Shown: positions 9,147 to 19,520, numbered from the stretch's first letter. The stretch: DNA of 25,703 bases from Perkinsus marinus ATCC 50983 (GCF_000006405.1 NW_003214508.1:1192702-1218404), one strand, 5' to 3'. The notes: a model not told the origin generated them from the letters alone. Translations and numbers: made by a program.

Positions 9147-9404
9147 CAGAGTACGTAGCCGCATTAGGGGCGCGCTCTCATTCGGTATCTTCGCTATATC
9201 ATTGTCCGTCAAATCCAGACAGTCGTAATGGTCCTTAGTAGCACTCAGATTCTCCATCACAGGAATCTTCAATCTGAAACCACCATTGAGACCAGCAACG
9301 ATCTAAGCTGGTGCTTCCTACCCACGTAGGACCAGAGCCCTATCACCAGCTGGGGTGATCATTTGCTCCCCGCTCTGCTCTATGAGGTCGGCTGTAAGGC
9401 GCAT
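8321..9404 (-). CDS. SNRPA1: U2 snRNP protein A' (U2A', leucine-rich repeat protein)
   Basis: Seven exons: 9404-9322, 9273-9147, 9071-8945, 8901-8774, 8731-8599, 8551-8444 and 8394-8321, giving 259 aa (human U2A' is 255). The protein follows U2A' along its length: N-terminal MRLTADLIEQ, LRG|LKIPVMENLSAT, then leucine-rich repeats (LDLTDNDIAKIP; LANNRITRIG; VVLTNNRIEKL), the LRR cap (LTVLDNEVCNAQHYRLFLIH, LPKTVRFIDFSRVKDKER), and the C-terminal helix (HIKEAIEAASSMEEVTQLEKALRTGEIP) that matches the family's KNAI..A.TLEEVERLKGLLQSG ending. U2A' binds the U2B'' protein and stem-loop IV of U2 snRNA. Introns are 48, 75, 43, 42, 47 and 49 nt. The second begins inside a GTA microsatellite. A frame that stops at 8588 is intron read-through, not the end of the gene. 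The downstream neighbour, U2AF-like, acts in the same splicing step. Confidence 0.9.
9111..9146 (-). repeat. (GTA)12 microsatellite forming the 5' end of a U2A' intron
   Basis: Twelve perfect TAC units on the plus strand (GTA on the minus strand) start exactly at the exon 2/intron 2 boundary (CTG|GTAGTAGTA). The repeat supplies the splice donor and half of the 75-nt intron. Every unit offers a GTAG donor three bases further on, so slippage in donor choice would add valines in frame. Confidence 0.92.
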
Positions 9405-9728
9405 AGTGTAGGACAACAACGCCTGACTCCACCATTGCCACCGATGAACAAACTACAGCAGTCAGCCTTGGAAACGACAGTAAACACTCCATACTGATCA
9501 TGGGGTAGAGGCACACAGTACACAGAGGCCAATACTACGCAAACGCCTGATATCAGAGATACCGTGCAGCAAGCCGATCTGGGAGCGACGAGTCTACTGT
9601 AGGGTGCCTCTCACCAGACAAAGAGCCAAGGCCACCACGCCCGACTAGCCCCATTCCCCCTTAGAATACTCCAGGAGTCCGAACAACTGACCGAAGCGGA
9701 TCTGCAATCAGGACAAGGGCAGTTAATA
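9405..9728. other. Intergenic, nothing recognised
   Basis: Upstream side of the U2A' gene. No open frame, repeat or RNA gene was recognised. It presumably contains the U2A' promoter and 5' leader. Confidence 0.4.
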
Positions 9729-10053
9729 CTACAAAGCAGGAATATCCTCGGGAACAGCACTGGTTAGATCCATGGGGACAGCCGATTGTGTGATCGGGAC
9801 CTGCTGATGGTCTCTCCACTGCCATCTCTCTCCAAGAGGCCTTGTTAGCTCTAAGCCATCCGCATCCGATTTATCACCGCCATCCTCGCAAATGCAGCCT
9901 AAGGGCGAACTCCGCATACCTGGCTACTGCTGCCAGAGCCGCTCCAACCACGGCATCGAGACTATCTGGCTCGGCGGCCTCCTGGACGGGATGAGGCACC
10001 CTGCCTTTCGGTGTAACAGCTACACCCCCGCTCGAGCTGTGACCTGCACTCAT
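9729..10053 (-). CDS. Possible small two-exon gene, or 3' exons of a larger gene
   Basis: From an ATG at 10053 an open frame begins MSAGHSSSGGVAVTPKGRVP and runs through an Ala-rich stretch (DAVVGAALAA). A 43-nt GT-AG gap (about 9888-9930) would join it in frame to a second segment (DGGDKSDADGLELTRPLGER ... VPEDIPAL) ending at a TAG at 9729. The total is about 93 residues. No family is recognised. Intron size matches the neighbours and codon content looks plausible, but such a short model could arise by chance. An acceptor-like TCTTAG just upstream of the ATG leaves open that these are the last exons of a longer gene. Confidence 0.3.
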
Positions 10054-11568
10054 TGATGGTCCGAGCTAAGAGCCTCTACGAGCAATGAGGCCTCCCTGCC
10101 TCGTTCACTCGAGCCATCATCAGCTTTGGTCAGGATGGCCCGTGGATAAGACAACATACAGTATATGATACCTGCAAAAGCAAGGGAGTTCAGGTATAGA
10201 AGGTGCTGTGAGTGGAGCCCTAGTTCAAAGGCGACACTCTCTCCACCTTTTCACAAGCCGAGTTTATATTCTTAGGTAACTTCCAATATTGTCCCCAGTG
10301 GATGTACATTCCTGCAATGTATTAGCTCCCAGTTGTCTCCGCGAATTCTCTATAATTCTTCCTAGCGAAGCGACGTTCTCTGGGCGACTCTGTCATAACA
10401 CTGGTTGCCATGACTGACCCTCTTAGACTGAGCGATAACTTTCCTATCTCTCCGCATTATGTGTTTAGGAATACCCGATATGAGGAACCCAAAACAGCAC
10501 AAGTACCTTCCTAGGGTTCACCACCTCACACCACGTTAACGGATCTGGCAGCTTACCTAATGCTTAGTCAAGTGTGAGGTGGCTATCGTAGAGCATCTTC
10601 CGTGATGCAACATGATTCATACGAAGCGTGTATCGACAACCAGTTCGTGCCAGCATACCCAGCTCGCTTTCAGAATTTCATTTAGTGAGTGAACGCGCTT
10701 TCGAGACAACAAAAACATAGGCCAGAAACAACCACCGATTCTACGACGGAACACGCAATGACTCATCCGAATTCCAGACGACCCGAAGCCAAATATGATC
10801 GAAACCTCTCCCGCCATACCGCATCTAGATCCTCCCTCACAGGCCCTGTTGGAGAGCCCCGTCAGGATTCACGTGGCATCAAACCATGACAACTACGGGT
10901 CAACCTGAAGATACCACCTGCCACACCACTGCCGACGACAACCTTCTTACCTTATCATTACTAGCTGGTCTATGACTAACTTGTCTGGACATACCACTCA
11001 CTGTCACCTCCCAGAGAGCAGTTACAGGCTCCACATCAACTCGGGATGGGACAGACATCGCTGAAGTAGGTGCATGTGACAGCCTGCATCACTTGGTTCC
11101 ATTCTAGCCATTTTCCGACAACCCTCATCCCACACCTATTTGATCACTCCGCGAACTTCAACACAAAAGGGTATAGTTGAAGAAGAAACTCAGTCGCTCG
11201 AGGATAATCAGCAACAGCAACATAATCACCAATGCTACAGCTGCGAGGCTGCCGTCAGACAACACCATTTGGACGGGAAAATATTCCACAGCACTAATGT
11301 CGAGAACACTACGATGAATCTCAAAGCCGATACAGGCACGAACAACACCACAGCCTCCACTGCATATTGGAGCAGTCAGACAAATCGACCAGATAGAATT
11401 ATCTCAACAACGACAGTGCTTCTCATGACGGATAGCAGCCGCAGCAACAACGACAGGGTGACTGTGGACTACTACTCCTCAACTGTACTTGATAAAAAGG
11501 CACGTTGGAATGATGATGATAATACTGCAGTCACAGCAACGGCATCAACAACCACCTCTATAAACATT
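10054..11568. other. 1.5-kb region without a supported gene
   Basis: Lies between the V-ATPase H stop and the possible small gene. Several open stretches exist on both strands (for example 10617-10817 minus and 11140-11688 plus), but they lack a credible start, or overlap V-ATPase exons antisense, or are Ser/Thr/Asn-rich low complexity. The CAA/ACA-rich plus strand from about 11140 would be a TGT-rich 3' UTR for V-ATPase H on the minus strand. No RNA gene seen. Confidence 0.4.
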
Positions 11569-13317
11569 TTACAAGGCGCCCTGCTGAAGTGCCTGCCACT
11601 TGTTCAACATGAGCTTCTGAGTTGCAAGAAGGGCTTCGCGAGCGACCTGAAACCAACAACAATTAACTACAACAATGACCACCAATGACTTACATCACGG
11701 TCCTTGCTAGTCATAAGCGCCATCACGGCCGGCTTAGCAGAGAAACGGTTCAAGACCTGTTTTCCAGTTGGGTACACACGGGCAAACTCGCCAATGTCGT
11801 GACAAGCAACGGCCTTAGTAGTGTCGTCGGTGGAGTCAGACTTGAGCAGAGCAACGAGAGCCTTAACAGCAGCGAACTGCTCCCTGTCGAATTTCTCAGC
11901 GTTCTCAAGCCAGAACTTCTCCGAGTGGATGAATCCCCAACGGAGCTTGTTGGTTCGCAATTCCCTTTCATAACGCTCAAAGTTGGTATGAGTGCTGACC
12001 TAAAAATACGATATGTAGACGCGAATGACCTGTCCAACCTACCTCGCTGGCAATCATAGCAGCGACCTTACGGATGTCCTCATAGAGCTCCTGATCGCGC
12101 CACTTCTCGTACTCCAAGTTCTGCACATAGTGTATGATACCACTCTCCACAATAGCAGTGCACATCTTGTCGTCACCGAGGAAGTTGGACAACACGGCAA
12201 GAGTCATGCGGATGACCTTCTCAACACGGCAATTAGCAACAACCGAGAGCAGGGCCTGACCAGAAACCACACCTAAGGAGCAATTACGAACCAACTTATG
12301 ACTTACCTGAACGATATCATCACCCATATCCGCAACTGACGAAGAGACAAGCTCCTTGTTGAAGCTCACACACCAGATGCAGAAGACACCACGGTACAGG
12401 ACCAAGGGATCGGCAGACTCAACACCAGAGATGGCGTTCATGATGCACTTCTGGACCTTCCTGATGTTCCACACAACAGCGCGGAAACCGTCGAACTTGA
12501 GGAGGTTGCAGAAAGCATCGAGGCGCCCCAAGTCACTGACACCCTTGAACTTCATGTTCTTGTCGTCAGCAACGGAATCGGCAATCATCTTGGCCTGAAA
12601 CCACAACAAAATGAGCGGCAGACTGAGAGTTGGAAAAACGTACCTCCTGGGGATTGAACTTTCGACCACCATCGTGACTCATGATGTCAGTCAAAACGTA
12701 GAGCTGACAGGCAAGAATAGTCTAAAAGCAACCAATTCCAAGTGACTTACAGCCTTGTCGCTTGAATAGGAATCATCCGCAGCACGGTCAGAGCTGAGGA
12801 AACGAGTGAAGGGCAACATCATGTCGTTCTTCCTAGCGAGGGCAACAAGGAGGTTCCAGAAGGAGCAATCAAAACGACTAAAATGACATAGATATGAATT
12901 GTAGTTACAGACTCAACTGTTTGCTTACGTAGCCTCGTAAATGACAGTTAGGGCGTACTGGACAGCGTGCATGTCCTCAACACTCTTGAGAACAGAAAGG
13001 AGGCCGACCAAAACCTGACAACGGAAATGACTGCTTACGAAGTCACACACCGTAATAACCTACCTCCTCATTGCGCTGGGCGAGAGTCACCACTGCACTG
13101 CTGGAAGTTCCGTGAATCTGATCCAACCACTGGGCAGAACCCTTAGGGATCTGACCAGCGCTCTCAAGCCTGACAAAAGTTGAGATCTAATCGCAATCGA
13201 GCAGTAGTAGACTTACGACTGCCAGTCGGGCTTGGAGCTGAGAATAGCGGCCTCCCGCGAGAAGTCGTCAGGGGCGGCCTTGGCTTGTTCGAGCAGACGC
13301 TGATGAGATTCTTGCAT
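11569..13317 (-). CDS. ATP6V1H: V-type proton ATPase subunit H
   Basis: Nine exons: 13317-13217, 13169-13064, 13014-12929, 12877-12751, 12721-12644, 12594-12307, 12255-12043, 11999-11694 and 11646-11569, giving 460 aa (yeast and human are about 480). Subunit H of the V1 sector couples V1 to V0 and inhibits free V1 ATPase; it acts at acidic organelles. Recognisable features are an all-helical HEAT/armadillo-like body (VEDMHAVQYALTVIYEA; SFWNLLVALARKND; RVEKVIRMTLAVLSNFL) and the C-terminal signature KLRWGFIHSEKFWLENA followed by VACHDIGEFAR and ALLATQKLMLNKWQALQ. All introns are GT-AG: 47, 49, 51, 29, 49, 51, 43 and 47 nt. The 29-nt intron (12722-12750) is exceptional but required by frame. 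The 51-nt intron at 12256-12306 is in frame and open, so gene callers could retain it wrongly. The ATG at 13317 begins MQESHQRLLEQAK and is the first in frame. Confidence 0.93.
12722..12750 (-). other. 29-nt intron in V-ATPase H
   Basis: GTAAGT ... GCTTTTAG of only 29 nt between exon 4 (SSDKA) and exon 5 (TILACQLYVLTD). Its length is not a multiple of three, so retention would shift the frame and break the conserved downstream protein. It has a textbook donor and a T-rich acceptor. Confidence 0.8.
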
Positions 13318-13902
13318 TACTGTGAAATGAGCGTTGAAACTACAACAACAACCATCAACTTCACAACGCATTCAGAACATGCCGCTGCAGTTACGAGAGA
13401 TTGGCGAACCGCTAAGCCACAAGTGAGCAAGACGCTTAAGATGGACCTTTACCACAGGGAAAGTCCTCGACTAGGAACATCAACAGAAACCGATGATCAC
13501 ACACCAGCGACGAGGTAAGCAGTAACGCATGAGAGAGAACCATAGACATGAGTTTCGCGGCATACGCAAAGTTGGGAAAGTTTTCCGCTAATTTGCCTGG
13601 CATGAGTTACGCTGAAGCCGAGCTTATGCGCACCAAAGCGGTGAAATCTTGCAATCTTGATCAGCCTTATATGCAATCTTGCAAATCTTGGAATCTAGGA
13701 AGTTCCTTACGACCATCGACAGAAGTCGTTGGTTGTTGTCACCTGCCCAACTTGTGTATAACATATACGGCCTTTTTACTGACATTCTCGCCGTATCAGT
13801 TCGGGAAAATAACATTCTACGAGAAGCTGCTGATTCTCATCATTATCAATAGTACTATTAGCGAAGAAGTAACATCAACAACAAGAACCTCATTCTACTA
13901 TT
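13318..13902. promoter_or_regulatory. Divergent intergenic region, V-ATPase H and WNK kinase
   Basis: 585 nt separate the two ATGs, which point away from each other, so both promoters and leaders are here. No TATA or known motif is certain. Around 13647-13690 the word GCAATCTTG is repeated within a few tens of bases. An ATG-started plus-strand frame at 13548-13931 (begins MSFAAYAKLGKFSANLPGMS) overlaps the kinase start in another frame; it may be an upstream ORF or chance, and I do not call it a gene. Confidence 0.45.
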
Positions 13903-16900
13903 ATGCCGACCAAGACTTTAAAGGAGCATGAGACTACGTCAGAGGATGAGAAGCCTGGTGGTGGCTCTGGAGATGATGACATTTCCGTAGACCATTCTAG
14001 TCAGTCTTCGGGCTCCAGCAGTGATAGCAGTAGTTCTGGACCACATGTGGCTGGACGGGTACGTTCTCAATCTGGGCAGGAGTGTGTAGTGGAGAAGAGC
14101 CCTAAGGGGCGGTTCCATCGGTTTAATCGGAAATTGGGATCGGGAAGTTATAAGACGGTTTATTTGGCGTTCGACAACGACACTGGTCGAGAGGTCGCCT
14201 GGAACGTCATTTCCTTTGCGCATTTATCGAGGCACGAGCGAAAACGGATTGATGATGAGATTAAGATTGCCAAGTCACTTGACCACGATCGGATTATATC
14301 CTTTATCAATGCATGGATCAACAAGAAGAAAGAGGAGGTCGTATTTATCACAGAGCGCGTTAACGGCGGCTCTCTACGACAGTACATCAATCGTTTGGAT
14401 GGACCCTTGAAGGTTAAGGTCATACGGATGTGGTGTAAGCAGATCCTAGAGGGTATCAACTACTTGCACAATCAGCTCAAGGTGCCTGTAATACATCGGG
14501 ATTTGAAGTGTGATAATATCTTTATCAATGGTAGCGACGGGAAGGTTCTTATTGGCGACCTCGGCCTTTCCACTGCACTGCAGCATGCCTCTGTTGCTAC
14601 CTCTATTGTTGGTACTCCTGAATTCATGGCACCGGAGTTGTATGAGGAGAAGTACGGTCCACCAGTTGACATATATGCATTTGGTATGTGTCTATTGGAA
14701 ATGGTCACGAGGAGGTTCCCCTACGCTGAGTGTGCTACTCCGGGTCAAATCTACAAGAAGGTTATCAATGGTGAGATGCCTGACAGTTTGGAGCGAATAC
14801 AGAACAAGGAGTTGAAGCGCATCATCGAGCAGTGCATTCAGAAGGAACCGGCGATGAGGCCCACAGCAGCTGAGCTGCTAGCGATGCCTTATTGGGACCA
14901 GAAGGATGATGGTGACGAGTTGGCCACTTTAGAGCCTCTATCGACCACTAAGGATGACGGTGATGAGGGGGTTAATGATGAGAGCCCTTCTAAGGAGAAA
15001 GGGCATCGACAGCGGAAAGCTCGTGGTCTCTCTAACCGTGGTGATGATGCTCCAGCTGTTGTCGCCCAGCCAGCTGTGGTGGTGGTCACGGCGGCTCCTG
15101 AGGACCGTTCGGCATCAACCACTCCTCGAGGTAGTGGTGAGGGTATTGGACGTAGTGACGTGTCTACTGTAATTCACAAGTCTGAGACTAGAAGTGAGGA
15201 GGAGAGGGAGGATTCTCAACAACAACAAGAACAGCAGCAGCAGCGGCAAGGAGTGGGCTCCACGGAGCAGCCGTCGCCGTCAATAGCAGCATCAGAAGTG
15301 GAGGCCGACACTGAGAGTGTTAAGAACACCCCATCTGGTGTGGACCGACAGAAGCCCGGAACGCCCAATGAGGGGCTGCTGGGTCCCAAGTAAGCTATTG
15401 CATGTCGTTTGTTTTGGGAGTATTTTCTTTCTTTTCTCAGTGATCGGACTGTGTCGGCGGCAGTGGTCACGGAGCCGTTGTTGGTCCCTCCAGCAGCTGG
15501 TATGGAGGACATTGCTAGCGACTCGAGCGAGGCGCCTCAGCTTATATCGGCTACTACTCATATTGAGGCGGCCACTTCCCCCAATCTAACGGGTGGGGAA
15601 GCTGTGATACGTCGGGACGTGGCGAGGAGGCCGCCTAATGAGAAGGTGATGGCAGCGGTGGCGGCACATGATGGCACGGTGCACCTCCCTCCCGAGATTG
15701 AACAATTTTGCCGTCACCAGTTGGGCTCGGACCGGGTCACTAAAGTGGTGCTGCTTATCGAAACAGAGACGGACAAGTAGGTTCTATTGCTGCTACTTTG
15801 GCATTCAGTTTCCCCTCAGGTTTCAGCGCATTAACTTCGAGTATAGTCTGGATGAGGACACTTGTGACTCGATCGCTGAGGAGTTGCTCGAGAACAACCT
15901 CGTGTGGCGCGAGGTCAATCGAGACCGACTTGTGCAGAAGATTCGACAAGCTGTTTTTATGAGGGTCAAGCAGATAGCATTGGAAGAGGGAATTCCTTTG
16001 CCCGCACCAGTAGCTGCTGCGATCGCTAGTAGCATCACCTCTACTACTACTGCTGCCAAGCAGTCTGGTGGTGAATCGATGGCATCGCCGATTACAAGGA
16101 TGAGGGAGAGCCAGGTCTCGAGGGTACCGGACTCGCCCTTATCACGCCCAAGGACCCCCCATGGCTCGACGGTCACAGTGTCGGAGTTCGCTCCTACGGC
16201 AGAGGCGACTTCAGTGAGTAATGATGGTGATGTGGCTGTAGAGGGAGTAGCGGCAGTGAAGGCAGCCGAGGGGGCGACTAGGGACAATGGTCCGCTCGCT
16301 CAACCGCAAGCGGCCATCAATCCGCAGACTTACGCGGCAGCTGCCGCGACTGTGCCCACGCGTACCCCTACGACCACGGCTCCGGCCCCTCTGGAGAGTA
16401 ACCTTCCCACGGCCGTGAATGTTCCTTCTCGACCAGCTCCTGCTACAGTTGAGCCTGTCGAGGTTGAAGCAGCTGAGAGACCACCAGCCCAAGGGCCTGC
16501 AGCGTCACCCACTACGCCTGCCAACGTTGTGTCCCCGAGCAATCATGTGGCGATAGGGTCTGGCAAACCGCCACCAGCGCCTCGGCCCGCCTCTCATGCA
16601 GGGATGGGCGTCAGTGGACGGCATTCACACGCTGAGGTTCCGTCTATGAGTGGAGTTAGTGGGTCGGTGAAGATTAATAAGAAAGCTAGTTTATCGAAGT
16701 ATGTGCCTCTGACGCTGGAGACGACGGCTCATCTTACAAACGAGTCCGTCTCGGGGGCGGGGTTAGAGCAGGTGGTGCCGCATTTGTACAAGGAGGTTCT
16801 TAATGCGGAGTTGGCGGACTCGGGCCAATCTGGTGCTGATTCGACGGCGAGCGGTAGGCCTACTTCTACGACGATGTTGTCAGAGGTGCCAATTTTCCCG

Positions 16901-18252
16901 GAGATCCCTCCGCCGCTGAACGATGGTCATGCTCCTACTGAGGAAGACGTGGCGTGGGTACAGATAGCACTGGCGGCGGTAGTTCCCAGTGTGAAGCTGA
17001 ATGCTTTCCCGAAGCTGGGCGTTATGTGTCCGGGCACAGTGGATGCAATTAAGGGTTTTCAGGAGTACCACAGTCTCCCTGTAGATGGTAATATGGATGA
17101 TCGGACGTGGCAGCTGTTGGTGGATTCATTGGAGACGAGGAGACAGAAGATTGAGGAGAGGGAGGCGAAGAGAGCAGAAGCGAAATTAAAGGCTAAACTG
17201 GTAAGAAATCTACTGGACATAGCTCGATATACTCCTAATAGTAAGATTTTGTACTCCTACTCCTAGTATCAGTAGTAGTAGCAGACCCGCGCTCATTGAA
17301 TGAATGAACGCTCATTGAATTGTCTTTTGTTTAGGAAGCGGAGCGAAAGCGTCAAGCTCGACAAGCAGAATCGGCTAAAGCGATGGATATGATGGAGAAG
17401 ACTCTGTACGGTTTGTCGGCTCCGGCGACGGCTGGGCCGCCATCGGCAGCTAGCAGTGTGGCGGGTGGTGCTCTTACTACTACCATTCCTCCGTTACATC
17501 ATCCAACTAGTATGGTGCTACCATCACAGTCCCCTCCGGCCCAACATTCCTCTCCATCAGGGGACACCTTGGCACTTGTCACACCCGGTACACCGCCTCG
17601 TCAGAGTGCGGCTGCAGTGGGTGCTAGCAGCAGTGGTGGTGGTGTTGGTTCGCAAATACCGAGGTCGGGCAGTGTCCCTCCAACAGTGTCCCCTTGGGTG
17701 GCGCAGGGTGCTAAGTTGCCGCGCACGGTGAGCTACACTGGTACACCACCCTCGTTGTCACGGAACGCCTCTCTACCGAATGTAGTGGGGACGCAGGCAC
17801 CTCAGCAAATGGTTGATGTTTTCCACTCGTTGCGAAGGGTATCACCGACCTTGTCGGAAGCGGGTTCTCAACAGGGAAGAGCGCCAAGTGCAAGTCATTC
17901 ACCCCCTGCTGAGAGGAGGAGTCTGTATTCGGCTCCGGATTCCTATAGCACTACTAGCACTAGCAAACCACCCTCTACGTACCAACCGCCGATGGTGACC
18001 ATTCCATCTGGAGTAGCGGCAGCAGCAGCAGCACCGGTGACTCAGCAGCAGCAGCAACATGTTCTTGCGGGGAACCTTGAGCTCAACAGCGAGGCCTCAT
18101 CTGTTATTGGTTCGGTGGTGCCTGAGGCGGCCTCAGCTCCTAGTGGTGCCGGAGTATTGTCCACAACGTCAGCGTCGTTGGATGAACTCCTCACTGCTAA
18201 TCCTGCTACTACTACTGCTACCACCACCCAACAACAGCACCCACCTCTTTAG
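13903..18252 (+). CDS. WNK-family (with-no-lysine) protein kinase with OSR1-C-like and peptidoglycan-binding-like domains
   Basis: Four exons: 13903-15389, 15441-15776, 15820-17200 and 17335-18252; introns 51, 43 and 134 nt; all phases fit; 1373 aa. The kinase domain (about 74-331) has the WNK layout: catalytic Lys in the glycine loop (GSGSYKTVY, K84), Asn101 where other kinases have the beta-3 Lys (VAWN), HRD at 198-200, DLG at 219-221 in place of DFG, and the WNK hallmark GTPEFMAPELYEE. Ser234 sits where WNK1 has its activating serine. After a Gln/Ser-rich linker, residues about 598-650 (INFEYSLDEDTCDSIAEELLENN) look like the OSR1-C/PF2-type domain that WNKs use to dock RFxV peptides. A Pro/Ala/Thr-rich stretch follows. 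Residues about 984-1043 resemble the peptidoglycan-binding-like fold (VQIALAAV ... GVMCPGTVDAIKGFQEYHSL, DGNMDDRTWQLL). A charged coiled coil (about 1044-1085) and a Ser/Pro/Gln-rich tail complete it. WNKs regulate ion transport and osmotic response in the cytosol. Confidence 0.9.
17201..17334 (+). other. 134-nt third intron of the WNK gene, with a short direct repeat
   Basis: GTAAGA ... TTGTTTAG, the longest intron in this gene. The 12-nt word CGCTCATTGAAT occurs twice, 20 nt apart (17290-17301 and 17310-17321), with an intervening TGAATGAA. It interrupts the coiled-coil coding region in phase 0. Confidence 0.75.
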
Positions 18253-19220
18253 TGAGTGCGGCGGTGTAAATTTGATGATATTTCGCTCAAGGTTTATCAC
18301 TAGAGTATTGGTTTGAGCCCAAGAGTGAGTACTGTTCCGTTTGTCATGCTACTCTTACTATCTTCGTCATGAGCAGTATGCTCCTATTGCCGTCTGGTTT
18401 ACATTCAGTAGCTTCAGTCTATTCTGAGGTTATACTGATTTCGTCTTGAGTGACTTGAAATATATCTTATGAAGGTGGAGCAGCCTGTATCATCATCATC
18501 GTCGTCGTTATTGCCATTCTGTGGGGGTAAGCTGCACTTATGCAGTCGCTGCCGTATTCGTGGCAACTGCTGTACTATCACTATGGAGGATTGTTGGGAT
18601 TCTCATCATCAAAGTTGTTGTGACCGAGGTGTGGTAACAGTAGTAGTGCAAATGATCCCCCTTGTGGCCTCCCATAGTATTGCTCTGCCTGATCTTCGTC
18701 GTCTACGTTCCGTTCTGTTTCCCTTCTTCTTCTTCCTCCTCCTCCTATTGCTGCTGCTGTTGTTGATGCTGCCTCCCTGGCTATGACCATCACTGAATCG
18801 AGGGTTTTGTCACGATGATGTTGATTATGGAAATCATCATTGTGAATATGTTGTGAAATCAGTGATGATGCATATGTCTACGAAAGCGGCTACCACTACC
18901 ATTACTCTCAAGTCATGGTTTGATTCGTGCAGTTCCGACGGCAAGAGGAGGATTCATACGGCTCATATCTCCACAAAGGAAGCGTGGTGGAGCTTAACAA
19001 GCCAATACCTGTATTATTGAAGTGTTATTGTTGATCAACAACCATTGGCAGTTGTGTGAAGGAATTGGTGACCTTCCTGTGTAGATTGCGTTGGAAGAGG
19101 GGAGAAACTGATGTGCTCATTCGGGCGGTTTGTTAGCTTTGCTTTCCAACATCACCGTTGAAGAATGGAAAGTGTTCTATTTCGGGTCATCCTGGGTCGC
19201 CGCGCTTTTGAACTTGTGTG

Positions 19221-19251
19221 GGTGGTAGACTACCACCGACCAGTGGTGGTC
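19221..19251. repeat. Alternating GGTGGT / ACCACC / GGTGGT hairpin element
   Basis: GGTGGTAG-A-CTACCACC (19221-19237) is a perfect 8-bp inverted repeat. The right arm ACCACC (19232-19237) can instead pair with GGTGGT at 19245-19250, and GACCA/TGGTC (19238-19242, 19247-19251) adds to that second hairpin. The two hairpins exclude each other in single-stranded form. Confidence 0.6.
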
Positions 19252-19421
19252 ACGCGTTGCGACCGAAAGCAGTGTTTTAGTATCAGCAGTTTAGCCTTAG
19301 AATTCGAAATCATCGTCAGTGTCAGTGTCTAGGGGGGTTTGGTTAGGAAGCTCGGCTAGGCTAACCGTTGGACGATGTGTTCCAGCTCAGCAAAACAGCG
19401 AGATGTGATGTTGTAGACGCT

Positions 19422-19520
19422 CGTGACGTTTGATGTCGTCATATCGTGAGTTAGTCTTGGAACCTTGGTTCACGGCGTGAACTTCACGTCACGTGCACGT
19501 CGTCACTCTGCGTCACGTCT
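19422..19520. promoter_or_regulatory. Cluster of CGTCAC/GTGACG words with two palindromes upstream of the KH-like gene
   Basis: Within about 100 nt there is CGTGACG (19422-19428), a perfect 15-nt inverted repeat GTTCACGGCGTGAAC (19468-19482), then TTCACGTCACGTGCACGTCGTCAC and CGTCACGTC. The 10-bp palindrome ACGTGCACGT is at 19491-19500. The density of the CGTCA/TGACG core is far above chance for 100 nt. It lies 200-300 nt before the ATG of the KH-like gene, a reasonable place for bZIP-type or other dimer sites. Function is inference. Confidence 0.5.

Noticed and set aside
9072-9272. Minus-strand 66-codon frame containing a run of valines
   Set aside because: It is U2A' exon 2 read through into the (GTA)12 intron; the true protein is spliced at 9147.
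10617-10889. Overlapping 66-codon frames on both strands
   Set aside because: No family, no splice partners and no second copy; likely chance.
11140-11688. 182-codon plus-strand ORF rich in Ser, Thr and Asn
   Set aside because: Begins with TTG rather than ATG, overlaps the last V-ATPase H intron and exon antisense, and is low complexity.
13180-13518. 112-codon plus-strand ORF upstream of the kinase
   Set aside because: Antisense to V-ATPase H exons 1 and 2, with no recognisable protein features.
13548-13931. 127-codon plus-strand ORF overlapping the kinase start
   Set aside because: ATG-started but overlaps the kinase in another frame and loses protein-like composition after about 50 residues; at most an upstream ORF.
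18469-18786. 105-codon plus-strand ORF
   Set aside because: Mostly Ser, Phe and Leu runs from TCA/TCG and pyrimidine repeats; probable 3' UTR.
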